Part shown: positions 13,508 to 24,294 of the stretch, piece after piece
How positions within the stretch are numbered: position 1 is the stretch's first letter
Layout of the letters: every line of letters begins with the position of its first letter
NCBI RefSeq assembly: GCF_040954835.1
Contig: NC_090696.1
Span: 62,232,222-62,296,221 of the forward strand
DNA length: 64,000 nt
Direction of reading: 5' to 3'
From: Lepisosteus oculatus
Taxonomy: Eukaryota > Chordata > Actinopteri > Semionotiformes > Lepisosteidae
The notes under the pieces: model-generated
What the model was told of the DNA's origin: nothing
Databases searched by the model: none
The model's input: the letters and a program-made list of their open reading frames with translations, nothing else
Translations under genes and position numbers: made by a program

Positions 13508-13626
13508 TTACTTGTACTTGTAGAATCCCTCTCCAGTCTTCTTCCCCAGCTTCCCTTGCTCCACGAGTTGATTCAGCATGGGGCTGGGAGCGAATAAGGG
13601 GTTGTCTGGATCCCTTTCATGCCAGC
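13508..13626 (-). CDS. HADH: HADH exon 8 and stop
   Basis: [12 protein letters not shown] to [12 protein letters not shown], with TAA at 13510-13508. The C-terminus matches the family's [10 protein letters not shown] ending. Confidence 0.96.
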
Positions 13627-16600
13627 CTGCAACACAGAACCACAACAATTCTCAGAATAAAACCGAGAACAATACACATTTTTAAGCCCTCCTAAATATT
13701 ACTGTGGGTTGTTCTGCAGTTTTGAAGGGTTCTAGAGCATCACAAAGTGACATTTTTGACATATATATCCAGCCATTTTCCAAATCGCCTTATCCAATAC
13801 TAGTCGCAGGGAATGCCGAGCCTAACCCAGCAAGCAGGGGGAGTATGGGACACCAGTTCATTGCAGGGCACGGGCACGGACCAGGGTCAATCTTACAAGT
13901 AGCCAGTTAACCAACCAAAATGCCTTTAGACTGTGGGAGGAAACTGGAGCACCTGGAGAAAACCCACAAGAACATGGAGAGAACACATTCCAGGTCTGGA
14001 ATTGAACCCAGGGCCCCAGCGTTTAGATAGATACATATTTTTATTTTTCAAATGTGGGAAAAAATGTCCACTTCGTTCATTATTTATACATCTAGAGTAA
14101 CTAATGTGATCATGGGAGAACACACATTGCACGCCAAATGTACCCCAGGAATTGAACCCAGGGCCCTCGAACTGCAAGGCAGCAATGCTAACTATTGTGC
14201 CACTCTGCCAGCTACACACAACTTTTAACAAAAATGTCTTGGTTCGCAGTTTGTTCTTTCTACAAATGAAGTCTACATATTTATTGAACAGAGAGACTGT
14301 TAACAGTGAAAATTAGAGAAGTAATTCAAACCTGCAGACTCCAGAATTTAGAAAACAATTAAGGGGGTAACCTTCAAGACAGAGGAAGGTACTTGGATTT
14401 GAAAGTGAACAAGTTATTGATTAATCATACACTGTTATATTTTAACCCTAACCCCCTCGCAAAAATATTAACTTTCTACCACTGCTCCCCAAAAGATTAT
14501 ACTTGCCATCGATGATAAATTTAGAGGTGTCCAACCCAACATAATCCAGCAGCTCAAAGGGGCCCATTGGGTAGCCAGCTCCCAGCTTCATGGCAACATC
14601 TATATCCTCCTTTGATCCATGACCTTGGGAACAGAAGATGGATTCAGACTCACATCCCACGATACTTCACTCATTCTCCAAGTGTAAGCATTAATAAGAT
14701 GCAGCAGTAACGAAGATGAACATTCTGTACTTTCCAGGTTAGTAATTAGCATTAATTCTGAACAACATACCCATTTTCCTCTCATTTTAAGTGTTCTGTG
14801 TGTCAATGAACGGGTGTTTATCATTTAAATTTTTGGTCCGTATAGAACTAAGAATGCCTTATAAAGGAATGTTCGTAAAAAGTCACTATCATTAATCGGT
14901 ACAATGCGAGTCATTTAGACTATCAGCGATAGGGAACCAACATTTTTATATAAGCAGAGAACAAACTAAATATTTCAATTTTTAATGTTCTGGCAGTTTT
15001 ACACCTACAGCAGGATAAGGAACAGGTAAAAGTTATTCCATGCTGAAAGGAAAAGAAAAGAGATGCAACATTTCACCTGTAGAGATTTCTTCAGGTGACG
15101 CCAGAATGACAGATTTACCTTTCTCATGTAGCCTAATGGCTTCCATCATGTATGGAACTAGCAGACGATTCACAATAAAGCCAGGAGTATCCTTGGAAGA
15201 ACAAAAATAAACATGCTGATGAGGTTTGGGATAAATAAAATTCTTCTAATATACATTTCCAATAAAGCAAACATGTACCAAGAGCAATTTGTAGAAGCAG
15301 TGTACACTAACAAACCTATCATTGTTTTTAAACAGTGGTGTTAATTGATGTAATAAAAAGGACCTGCCAGTCACACTGCCACTTAAGGCCCTGATTGACT
15401 AAACATTAATACTGGCTGATCTTCCAAAATACCAAAATCTCAACAATAAAAAACAAGACAACTGAAGCATCAGGTGTGAATTATTTTGGACAATTAACAT
15501 GGCTGACTGTTAAAACACTTAAATTCTTTATCATTCAAAATTTGTGGAAACTTTAAACAGTAGTAGAACCAGTGTCTTCAGACATGGGGACTAGGCAGTA
15601 CTGACTGCCAGTATTTCAACGTGGGTGACTTTCATTCTCACTGCTCTAATCAAACATCCTCCACAGCCTGCAGCATACTTATGAGAGACTGCTCCTTTCT
15701 GTGATTAAAAACCAATAATACATATTTAAATAAAACTTTACTTTGCAAGAAACTGGATGTTTCCCCAGAGCTTTGCTGAATTCCAGAAGAGCGTCAAAGG
15801 TCTTCTGATTAGTCATTGGTGTTCGAATGACCTAGATATAAAAGAAACAAATATTAAACAGCAACTTCCAATAAGACATTCAACAACATTTTAAAACATA
15901 GACTAAGACATTATCAATTAAAAATACCCCCACTATGAGCAACAGGCTTCTCATCCACTATCACATACAGTACACACTGGTTTAATGCTGGATTTACCCG
16001 TTTGATATACTGTGATTAGCTATTGCTCAAATCCAAAACGTGAAAACAAGTCTTGCCTTTCCTTATTTTAAGACATAGTTAAGATCATTTAGTTAACCAG
16101 GAAGTGAACATGTCATGGGAAAACAAATTTGCATTTACAAAAGATCACCTAGATCTCAAGAGTGATATACAGTGTCTATAGTGATGCATTTATGGTAGCA
16201 AGTTTGAATGAAATACCTTGTGCCTCAAAGACGCAACAATGAACCCATGACCATCCAGTCCTTAGCCCAGAGCTCTAGCAATTACACACCAATTTAAAAA
16301 ATACATCTCTCCCTTTTGTTTGCAGCACTCTTTGCAACAAGCAGGACTTTTAATATTTATGTCTTTGTCTTTTACTACTCTCAGAACAGAGGAGTTACAC
16401 TTTTCTTTTACAACTTCTCAAATTCTCAAATGTGATCACATTAAAGATCGGGCAAATGGACATCAGTGGTCCCACGGCAATACACAGCAGAATGATGCTG
16501 ACTTCCTACACTGCTGTGACTGTGCACTTACTTCCACAAGTTTCATTAAAGGCACCGGGTTGAAGAAGTGAAGTCCTCCAAACCGGTCCTGTCTGGAGGT

Positions 16601-19600
16601 TGAATTGGCTATGTCAGTGATGGGCAGCGAAGAGGTGTTGCTGGCAAATATAGTGTGACTGGAAAGAAGAAGGAAGGAAACAGACATCATCCTGTAACAC
16701 TCTCGATAAAACAGCTTGTAAACGTAATACCTGATTGATAAAATCTTAAATTCATAACCAAAGATGCACAGTGTTTTTGAACTTGCATTGCTTTTTGAAA
16801 AAACGTATTTAACTAGAACCTGTCGAGGTCCTACAATAAACTGCTACTGGAAAAGAGGACAAACAGTGGCGTTACTTCAACAACTTTTCAATTGGTCATG
16901 ATTTTTAACATTTTTAACATTCATCTCTTCAAAATTCTAATGGGAAACACATTAACTATTGTCATCACAGCAACAGCACCAAATGCAGATTATCTTACAG
17001 TAATTTGCCTTAACATGTTACATTAGAAGTGTTAGTGTTAACCAAATACAGATTTAGAATACACTGTATATTCATATTTGATTTGACTCTCAATTACCTG
17101 TCTGGAATCTGTTGTGAAACCAGGTCATGAAAACAGTTGCTAAGGTCAAGTGAGACATTTGGGCTATGTTGGGTTAATGGGTCAGAAGGTGTCAAGCGGT
17201 TCAAGTCGAAAGCTGCTATGAACTCAGTTGACTGCAGCTTTTTACATAATCCTTCCCCTCTTAAGAACATAAGAAAAGCTACAAACTAGACGAGAGCCCA
17301 TCCTGGGCAGCTTGTTTCAAACTTTCACAACCCTCTGTGTCAAGAAATGCCTCATTTTGATTTTAAATGCACTACCCTATAGTTTCCATTTGCATCCTCT
17401 GGTTCATTTTTCATTGTTGATTCTGAAGAACCACCTTCGTAGTTTTAATTGCTCCAAGACTAAAAAGTGAATTTTGCCTGTCAGTGTACGGCATTCCTTT
17501 AAACCAAAGAAGTGGATCTGGTTGATCTTCACTGGACTGATTTCAGAGCAGCAATATATTTTTGTAATGACCACTACAGTGCACAATATTCTAAAGGTGA
17601 ATAAAATTACTACTGGATAGCAGACTTTTAACACAAGCCCTTGATTTAAATCGCACATTTATAAATGTATATCTTATATTTGTTCACCTTTTGCTTTCCC
17701 TTCTTGTCTAAGTACAAATGAAAATTACGCATGGACACAAAAACCCATGTTTTTTGCACTGATGGTTTCTTTAAGCTCAGCCTTTTTTTATTTTATTTCT
17801 ATGGTTAATGTTTTATACTCCAATAATTATGCCCCCCCCCCCCCAACTGAGCATTTATCCCTTATCTTCGTTTTTTTATTCCTTCACCAGTTCACAATCT
17901 AAATAAGAGCATTACTTGAAAGCTTACAGGCTCCAATTTGAAAATTCATCCTTCATGAGGACCTTAATAAGCAGGCTTCTGAAAATCTAACTGTACTGAA
18001 TACCACGGTATATGTAAGTAGATTCCTATGGATGTTTTGGCCACTCATAAGAGCCCTTACCACTGTGAGAATAATAACTTGTACTAAAAATTTTACAATA
18101 TGTATAACTGTACAATAACAAAGGGAAAAGCTGAAATATACACTTTCTAGTTATATAATCGGGACTCACTCTGGGGCAAACTTGTCTAGCCCACTGAAGA
18201 GATCCTGCTTGATTTTCAGGTTCTCCACAATGGCCTCTAGTACCAGGTCAGTGCTGTGAATCACTGATGCAGCATCTGAGGAGGTGGTGACATTCTTCAG
18301 GACCTTCTGAATAAACTCTGCCCCCGCCTGGGAAACCCCAAAACAACACATTAGTGAAGCAGAGAAATCGCAGCACTAACTCTTTTCCTACAAGGAGGAA
18401 GAGAAGAACTTGAGTCTCTAGAGCAGCGATGGGCAAACCTGGTGGCTGAAGTCCAGTACACCTGCAGGCTTTCATTGCAGCCACCCTCGTAATGACCTAA
18501 ATCAGCTCATTATTTGTCCCAATACCACCAGTTTAATAATTTCTCCAGGCTTTACTGGTCCTGGTGTTTTTACGAGTCATAGAAAATCTTCAGGCAAACT
18601 GGCCCATTGACCAGGACTGCCCATTCCTGGTCTAAATTATTGCTACTTGTGAGGCGAGAGATATATATTCTGTTGATAACTTCTCAGATTTGCTACTTAC
18701 ATACTACTTCATGCTACTTTTTTTTTTTGTTTGCACTGTTCCAAGAATTACCTTGCACTGTTTTTGTCCTGTTAAATTTTCTCTGTTTGCAGAATTTTGC
18801 ACAGTTTTGATTACTTGATTACATGTTATTTATGTTATGTTATTACATGTTACTGTTATTGCTATTGTGTAACTGTCTATTGTCTTATCTTCTGTCCTAT
18901 TTATATACTGCACCTGAGTGACTAATGAGAAACACTTTTCATTATACTATGCACCTGTGTAAGTTTAATGACAATAAAGTTGAATTGAATTGAATACTTA
19001 TAAACCCAGGTTTGATGAACACGTACTCGGGAAAGATAGGGATGAACACTAGCAAACTACTGGGAGCCTGTTTTGGGAGACTGCTGTTTTACCTGCCAAA
19101 TATCCAATGGCTACACGAGGTAGAAAAGTTTAAATAAAAAACAATGTGAGCTGTGCCAAGAATATCAACGTGTAAGTTATTAGTCAGGGAGGCATGATGG
19201 TGGGGAGCATTGCTACTTAGCAACGCCAGGCACTGTGGGTTCAATTCTGGACCTGGGGTGCTATCTGTGTGGAGCTTGCATGTTCTCCCTGTGTTCCCTC
19301 CCGGTGCTGCAGTTTCCTCCCACAGTCCAAAAACACACTAGTAGGTTAACTGGTTTCTGGGAAAACTGACCCTAGGTGTGAGTGTGTGTGTGTCTGCGTC
19401 TGTGTGTGCCCTGCAATGGACTGGTGGTCCTGTCTGGTGTGTATTCCCCCTTGTGCCCGTTGCTTTCTGGGATAGGCTCCGGCTCCCCCACAACCCTTAA
19501 CTGGAACAAGCGGTCAGAAAATGGAAGGATGGTCGGTATTATTCATGCCAGAAAATCTAATTCCACTGGAAAAACTCTTAACTGTACTGTACATATGCAA

Positions 19601-22075
19601 AAGAAATACTACCGTTATTTTGTGCGTGTCTATAACAAGCTACCTAGTCATGTGGTCAATACCAACATTTCACTCAGGAAGCCTATGGAAGAGACCCTAC
19701 AATCAAATAGCTACCAGAAACCAAATAAGCTTGAGTGCACAAATGGCCTCTTGCTTCCAAACTGTGCTCTTGAAAGATAGCCAGGAAAGAGTTCTCTGCA
19801 TTGCTGAAAGTGCAATAAAACATCTCTCTACGCTTCAGACACAATTCCTAGAAAAGGACTAGACATCTGGATATCAATGCCTACATTTGGTAACTACTGC
19901 TTCTCTCTTATTTAATCTATTTAATACAAACTAACCTCAGGTTTGTCTGCAAACTTCTTCTTGGCAATTCTCTTCAGGCTGTCCTCAATGCCTTTGGTGG
20001 ACTTCTTTAGTATATCTTCTGACTGGTCCACCAGCACTACAGAGTGGCCCGTTGATGCAGCAACCTAAAAGTACAAAGAATTGTTGGAAGATCATCAAAG
20101 AACACCAATCTCAACAACAATAACGATGGCTAAAAAAATGTATTAGACACCTCCGTTTCAAAGACGGTGTTCTTTTAGGCTAATGAAATTGTTTACAGTC
20201 CACCAGAAAGAGCACCTGGCAATATTTTCTCTTCTCCAGGTGTACAGGCAACAGTTGTGAATCTTCACAACACTCAAAAAGTAACATTTGAATTTGAATC
20301 TGAGTTATGTGGTACAGCAGCACTGGCTAAATGATAGACTTCCCCACCAGGAGGGTGATTAGTACAGAAAGATGAACCTCATATTGAAAAAGAACTGGAT
20401 CCCATCTATAACGAACAAACATTAATTAACATGCCCTGCCTTGGGGCTGTTTTACATCCCCTGGTCCTGCTGTGCTTGTTAAAGTTAAGGCATTGAAGAA
20501 TGGATAGCAAAAGCATAACAGTATATTTTATTTTTAAAAAACTTTCTCTCCATTCTAAAATGTTTCTAAGGTTGGTCATAAAAGGACTTTACAAAGGTAT
20601 AACAATTGAAAACAAAGCTCCAAATGTAGTAATATATGGTTAAGGGAATACAGAATCAATTTTCTTAATTGGCCATTAATCTCCAGATCTCTGTCCAACA
20701 CATTTGAGGGAGGTACAAATGGAAGCAGTTCACAAACTTTTTGAACGGTGTGCAAAATCTGGACTGTAAAACTGTCTTCAGTCCTTTTACTCTCCGTGAA
20801 CCTTTTTAAATTACATTCATTTTAAAGTCTCCTAAGTAACACTAAAATGTTTTTCTTATTTAGGGTTTTAGCTTCTTATTAATTGTTGACTTTTATTTGA
20901 TCATTTCATTAGTTTACATGGTGAATGTTAAACATAGGCCCCAACTTTTCAATATTATCGGTTGCGCTCGACGAACAAAGCATTGGTGTACACTGTCGCA
21001 CCTGAACAAATCAAGCACCGAATTAAATATTAATTAGAATAAACAACATGTTTAAGGAAAATATGTCCCTTTGCATAGAGCTCCTGCTAATGTAGTTACA
21101 GCTTTCCTCCTAAATTAAGAAACTGTATTTTTTTTCAGGCACGTAAAACCACAAACGTGCAAATGAAGAGCACTTGCCATCAAGAACTACCTGTAACTGA
21201 AAATCATCATGAGGTCTATACACATTTGATACTGTTGTAGTAAACGACAGTACTACCGGTGCGTTGCCAGCTTTTCTGTATGTTTTTGCTGATACCGGTG
21301 ACCCGATTAAGTAGGAATTAATAATTCATGTTTTAGATGAAAAAAACTGAGGGGCGTATCAGCGGAGATAAATCTGACAAAGTCAACTGCAATACAAATA
21401 ACTTTTAAATGAAAAAAGATCGCAGAGAGTTAACTTTATATTTAAAATCCGCTTCAAAGATACGGTAAGCGTCACTTCTCCTAACCCAATTACTCAAACC
21501 AAAGCATCAACACGTGAAATCAATTTGAAAAATTCACATTTTTGTTGACTGAAAGATAACGAACTAAGCACACTGAACGGATAATATCAGTGATATGTCC
21601 GCATTCTCGACATTTCAAGAAACTGAACTGCATAAATACGGTCAAAGAAAATTGGCAAACAGCGCTAACCCATGTTCAACTTTGACACACTTCATTTGCA
21701 AACTTGCAGACGGTGCACACAGATACTGTAAAATCACAAGAACAAATACCAAAACAATTAATTTTACAAGTGTATAACGGATCAGGATATTACTCAAATA
21801 AGAAATCGTAAGCAGTTTTCTTATGATAATACTGAATCACAACACAATGCAAGGTACAGCGGTTACAGTAAACTACACACTGCATTGACTGCGAGGGGCC
21901 TTATAAAAACGAGCTTCCCAGCTGCTGCAACTTCAGTTCAGTTTTACAGTAATTTTACCTGCGCGATTCCTGCACCCATCAGCCCGCCGCCGATAATCGT
22001 GACATGTTTTATAACGCCACTTCTGACGGCGGAGGAAGAAAGGCTCCTTATGATCTGGTGAGTGACAAAAGCCAT
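13508..22075 (-). CDS. HADH: Hydroxyacyl-CoA dehydrogenase, mitochondrial (gene span)
   Basis: Short/medium-chain L-3-hydroxyacyl-CoA dehydrogenase: oxidises 3-hydroxyacyl-CoA to 3-ketoacyl-CoA with NAD+ in the mitochondrial matrix (beta-oxidation). Exons: 22075-21959, 20064-19936, 18327-18170, 16658-16532, 15831-15742, 15191-15119, 14623-14507, 13626-13508; 930 nt, 309 residues against 314 in human, with every junction in frame. The N-terminus looks like a mitochondrial presequence. The Rossmann GGGLMGAG is at residues 29-36, the catalytic His in GLHFFNP at about 165, and its partner Glu in MKLVE at about 177, the usual 12-residue spacing. Start chosen because MAFVT matches the family, although the frame stays open upstream. 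Intron 7 uses a GC donor. It lies downstream of CYP2U1 on the same strand, about 0.7 kb from that gene's likely end. Confidence 0.97.
13762..14022 (-). mobile_element. tRNA-derived SINE, family A, copy 1
   Basis: On the - strand it reads a tRNA-like B box (GGTTCAATTCC), a middle with the motif CTCCCACAGTC, and a tail near CCATTTTCCA. Same family as the copies at 19.2, 43.6, 49.9, 53.5, 55.7 and 58.4 kb. The head is cut off at about 14022, where another repeat begins. Confidence 0.75.
14023..14110. repeat. Unnamed ~90 bp dispersed repeat, copy 1
   Basis: Shares TTTTTATTTTTCA and AAAAAATGTCCACTTC with a second copy at 38749-38838. It sits between two SINE copies, as expected of a mobile insertion. 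Family unknown to me. Confidence 0.5.
14112..14216 (-). mobile_element. tRNA-derived SINE, family A, head fragment
   Basis: On the - strand it contains the tRNA-like head: an A-box-like region, then GGGCCCTGGGTTCAATTCC with its B box. Only the head is present. Confidence 0.65.
14507..14623 (-). CDS. HADH: HADH exon 7 (GC splice donor)
   Basis: 117 nt encoding [13 protein letters not shown] to TSKFIID plus one base of Gly. The donor reads GCAAGT rather than GT; only this cut keeps frame with exon 8 (GWHERD), while the nearest GT would lead into an early stop. Confidence 0.93.
15119..15191 (-). CDS. HADH: HADH exon 6
   Basis: 73 nt encoding [14 protein letters not shown] to RLHEK plus one base. 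This opens the C-terminal dimerisation domain. Donor GTAAAT. Confidence 0.94.
15742..15831 (-). CDS. HADH: HADH exon 5
   Basis: 90 nt, 30 codons, [12 protein letters not shown] to GKHPVSCK, phase 0 at both ends, donor GTAAAG. Too short to stand out as an open frame; found from family order. Confidence 0.94.
16532..16658 (-). CDS. HADH: HADH exon 4 (catalytic His/Glu)
   Basis: 127 nt encoding [10 protein letters not shown] to MKLVE. Carries the catalytic His in GLHFFNPVP and the Glu of MKLVE. Donor GTAAGT. Confidence 0.96.
17253..17420 (+). repeat. Dispersed repeat (LINE-tail-like)
   Basis: Starts at CTTAAGAACATAAGAAAAGC and runs to TCCTCTGGTTC. I recall closely similar sequence as a frequent interspersed repeat in non-teleost fish; the family is not certain. 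Confidence 0.5.
18170..18327 (-). CDS. HADH: HADH exon 3
   Basis: 158 nt encoding [13 protein letters not shown] to LDKFAP plus two bases of a split Asp codon; donor GTGAGT. Contains the [12 protein letters not shown] segment typical of the family. Confidence 0.95.
18424..18629. mobile_element. hAT-like MITE
   Basis: 206 bp with inverted ends: CAGCGATGGGCAAACC on the left, and CAGGAATGGGCAGTCC read inward from the right. The 8-bp flanks CTCTAGAG and GTCTAAAT match at five of eight bases and fit the hAT target form nTCTAnAn. Noncoding and nonautonomous. Confidence 0.7.
18640..18998 (+). mobile_element. LINE 3' end fragment
   Basis: Ends in GACAATAAAGTTGAATTGAA, a short-repeat tail typical of CR1/L2-like fish LINEs, after an AT-rich region with CTGCACCTGAGTGACTAATG. 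Contains no coding sequence. Confidence 0.55.
19186..19535 (+). mobile_element. tRNA-derived SINE, family A, copy 2
   Basis: Near-complete copy: A-box-like GGAGCATTGCTAC, B-box-like GGGTTCAATTCTGG, body with TCCCACAGTCC and GGATAGGCTCCGGCTCCCCC, tail GAAAATGGAAGGATGG. The open frames here are read through the SINE. Confidence 0.75.
19936..20064 (-). CDS. HADH: HADH exon 2
   Basis: 43 codons, [14 protein letters not shown] to KKFADKPE. The VLVDQ strand carries the Asp that usually binds the adenosine ribose of NAD. Phase 0 at both ends. Confidence 0.95.
21959..22075 (-). CDS. HADH: HADH exon 1 (coding part)
   Basis: Residues 1-39: basic, Ser-rich presequence, then [15 protein letters not shown], the start of the NAD-binding fold. 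Donor GTAAAA. The same frame is open for about 60 codons upstream, to 22255, with another ATG; MAFV is preferred from homology. Confidence 0.95.
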
Positions 22076-22260
22076 GATTTCTCTCAAGCGCAGATGAAGT
22101 GAAGGCTGGGCCGAGTCCTGCTCTGCAGCGCAGACAAACCCGCACTTCTCCGCCAGCCGAGACAGCGCGCAGCGCGGAGGAGTGGGAAGGTCAGACTCCG
22201 GGCCCTGGTCACATGAGCGCACAGCCGCGCAGCTTGGCGACCTTTTAGCACACAATCTAG
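22076..22260 (-). promoter_or_regulatory. HADH: HADH CpG-rich promoter / 5' leader
   Basis: GC-rich, CpG-containing sequence just upstream of the HADH start within AT-rich surroundings, with no clear TATA box. The transcription start cannot be fixed from sequence. Confidence 0.5.
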
Positions 22261-22740
22261 TTAATACTTCATCGGATTAACCTATGTCATTTCATCTGTA
22301 AATATCCAAGGTACAGGAACCTGGATGCGTGCATTGGTAATGTCACACACAAAAAAATACTTCGCGTAGCTCTGTCTGATTTTGTGTATCTTATATTAAA
22401 AAGGTTCTTTTGAATACCTGTTGTACGTAATGCTAAAGTGGAAATTTCATAACAGTTATTCTAGCCTAGAGTTTTCAAATACATTATTATTAATACAGAT
22501 GTCGATTTTGCTCATATGACCACAGGCTTAACACTAGAAGGGCGAAGTTGTAAAAATATTAAACCTCTTTGTAAATACTCACCGTGGGAAATTGCTCGAT
22601 TCACTGTAATTGTCTGGAAGGGCTTGCTGTCGCACTCAGAAAGTAGGAGGACGGTCGATGGTGAAAGCTGCCGACATTGTCCTGTCATAATCTTGATTCA
22701 GAGATTGCTTTCTTAAATTGTTAATCAAGTAAAATTATTT
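22261..22740. other. CYP2U1-HADH spacer
   Basis: About 0.5 kb of AT-rich DNA between the likely CYP2U1 transcript end and the HADH promoter. Nothing recognised; the 66-codon + strand frame at 22516-22716 has no family signature. Confidence 0.5.
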
Positions 22741-22743
22741 ACC

Positions 22744-22771
22744 TTTATTGTGCAGTCAAAAATATTTTATT
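22744..22771 (-). terminator. CYP2U1: CYP2U1 poly(A) signals
   Basis: Two AATAAA hexamers on the - strand, at 22771-22766 and 22749-22744, about 1.3 kb after the CYP2U1 stop. A 3' UTR of that length is plausible, and no better pair lies between. Confidence 0.5.
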
Positions 22772-24100
22772 AAAATCATTTTTTACACATCTGTTAAACA
22801 GGATCTTCTTAACAAAACTTTTTTTAGAATGAACAATGATTTGTTTGTTTTTTATTTGAGAGGTGCTTAAGTGCTTGCTTTGAAATTGTCCCAAAAGTAT
22901 GAATTTACCTTTGGTATAAAAAAGTGCATTTAATATGCTAAAACCTGGAAGTAAAGACACTGCACAGGTTTTAGTTTAGGTTTTTGGAACATTGCATGGT
23001 ACATCAATTCAAAGTCTCCACACATTATTTACTCATAAGCATTATTGTTTTTTTTTTTAAATTGAGCAGCAAATACAATTCAGAAGGAAATCTGAAAGTA
23101 ATTATCTAGCAAAACAGTATAGTAGGAGACATCAAATTTACGCCTGTCATTGAATTTCTTCACCACTAAAACAGGTTATATGATTGAACTAGAAAGTTAA
23201 TTGATATATCAATACCAGTTTCAAGACACAAAGTTGGAATGATGTCTCCTTCCACATCTTGATTGATTGTAAATGCTTTTTCTGAACTACTCATCAAGTA
23301 CTATTTTCAAACAGAAAAAAAACATTCCCATGTAACCACTTATTTCAGAGCAAGTGCTTAATCTTCTGCTCTGATATGCACTGTATATATCCTTGGAGCA
23401 ATCAAAAGTATAAACTTATCTAAGGTAAGTTAAAATGTCTTGCCTGTGTACCCAGGTAGTCATCTGAACTCAATATCTCAATTTTGTTTGAGCATAGGTT
23501 GTACTTGAATGACAGACCAATTATCAGGCACTGATATTGGTTAGGACTCTAATCTGTAATGGGTTATGGGTTCAGATCTCAGATGGGTCACTTCTATTTT
23601 AACCTTAAACAGGATGCTTTACATTAAATGCTTCTGTAAAATGCCCAGCTGTATAACAGCATTAACCAAAATAATGACAGATATTTTTGCGATATTTCAA
23701 TCTAAAAAAATTAATGAAGGAATACCATAAGTGATGCTCTATTTTAAACCAGAAAATTCATGTGAGCTAGCCCATCACATATGTAAGAGAGGCACCAAAT
23801 GTAGGTTTTTTTCAGATACAAAGTTAAACCAAGCTTTTTTTTCCTGTGGTATGAGTATGGAAGATTCTGCTGTTTTGTTTTTTAAAGGAACAGGGATTGT
23901 CAACAAGACAGTGTAGTCAGAATCAAAATGACATACTGGAACTATGAAAACCAAAATTAAATGTCTTCTTTCTTCTGGTTTCTCTTTTGGGCTTTCTTCC
24001 ATCGTCAGACAATTGTGTGTGCTGCATCCCTCTCCAAAAACAGCTCTATTTCAACACCGGTTGAGGTTGGACCATTATATTAATGTCTTCCTGCAGGTGT

Positions 24101-24294
24101 TCAGTTGGACATCTTTTGACGAGGAATTATGCAGATAGTAAAGGGACATGGAGCCAACGTCAGGCCAAACCTTCCGTGCATTGGTGGTGGGGGAACCCCG
24201 TGTGGGAGTTTGAAAGAAAAGGCCTGCATCAGGTTAGAAAACAGCAAAAAGAGCTCCATCTTGGCCAGCTGCTCACCCATGCACACCCTGCGGC
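24101..24294 (-). CDS. CYP2U1: CYP2U1 exon 5 and stop
   Basis: Opens with [16 protein letters not shown] (haem ligand Cys) and ends IPRQKMSN with TGA at 24103-24101. A PPPP stretch precedes [11 protein letters not shown]. Confidence 0.96.

Larger units (their letters stand above)
13627..21958 (-). other. HADH: HADH introns 1-7: contents
   Basis: Introns are 21958-20065, 19935-18328, 18169-16659, 16531-15832, 15741-15192, 15118-14624 and 14506-13627. Intron 7 holds two tRNA-SINE copies around an 80-90 bp repeat. Intron 3 holds a dispersed repeat near 17253-17420 and a poly-C run near 17831-17844. Intron 2 holds a hAT-like MITE, a LINE 3' tail and a SINE. Introns 1, 4, 5 and 6 show nothing I recognise. 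Confidence 0.8.

Noticed and set aside
13200-13597. Two + strand frames opposite HADH
   Set aside because: Antisense to the HADH 3' UTR and last exon.
19382-19862. Two overlapping + strand frames of 132 and 113 codons
   Set aside because: Begin in a SINE and continue into HADH intron 2; no conserved residues seen.
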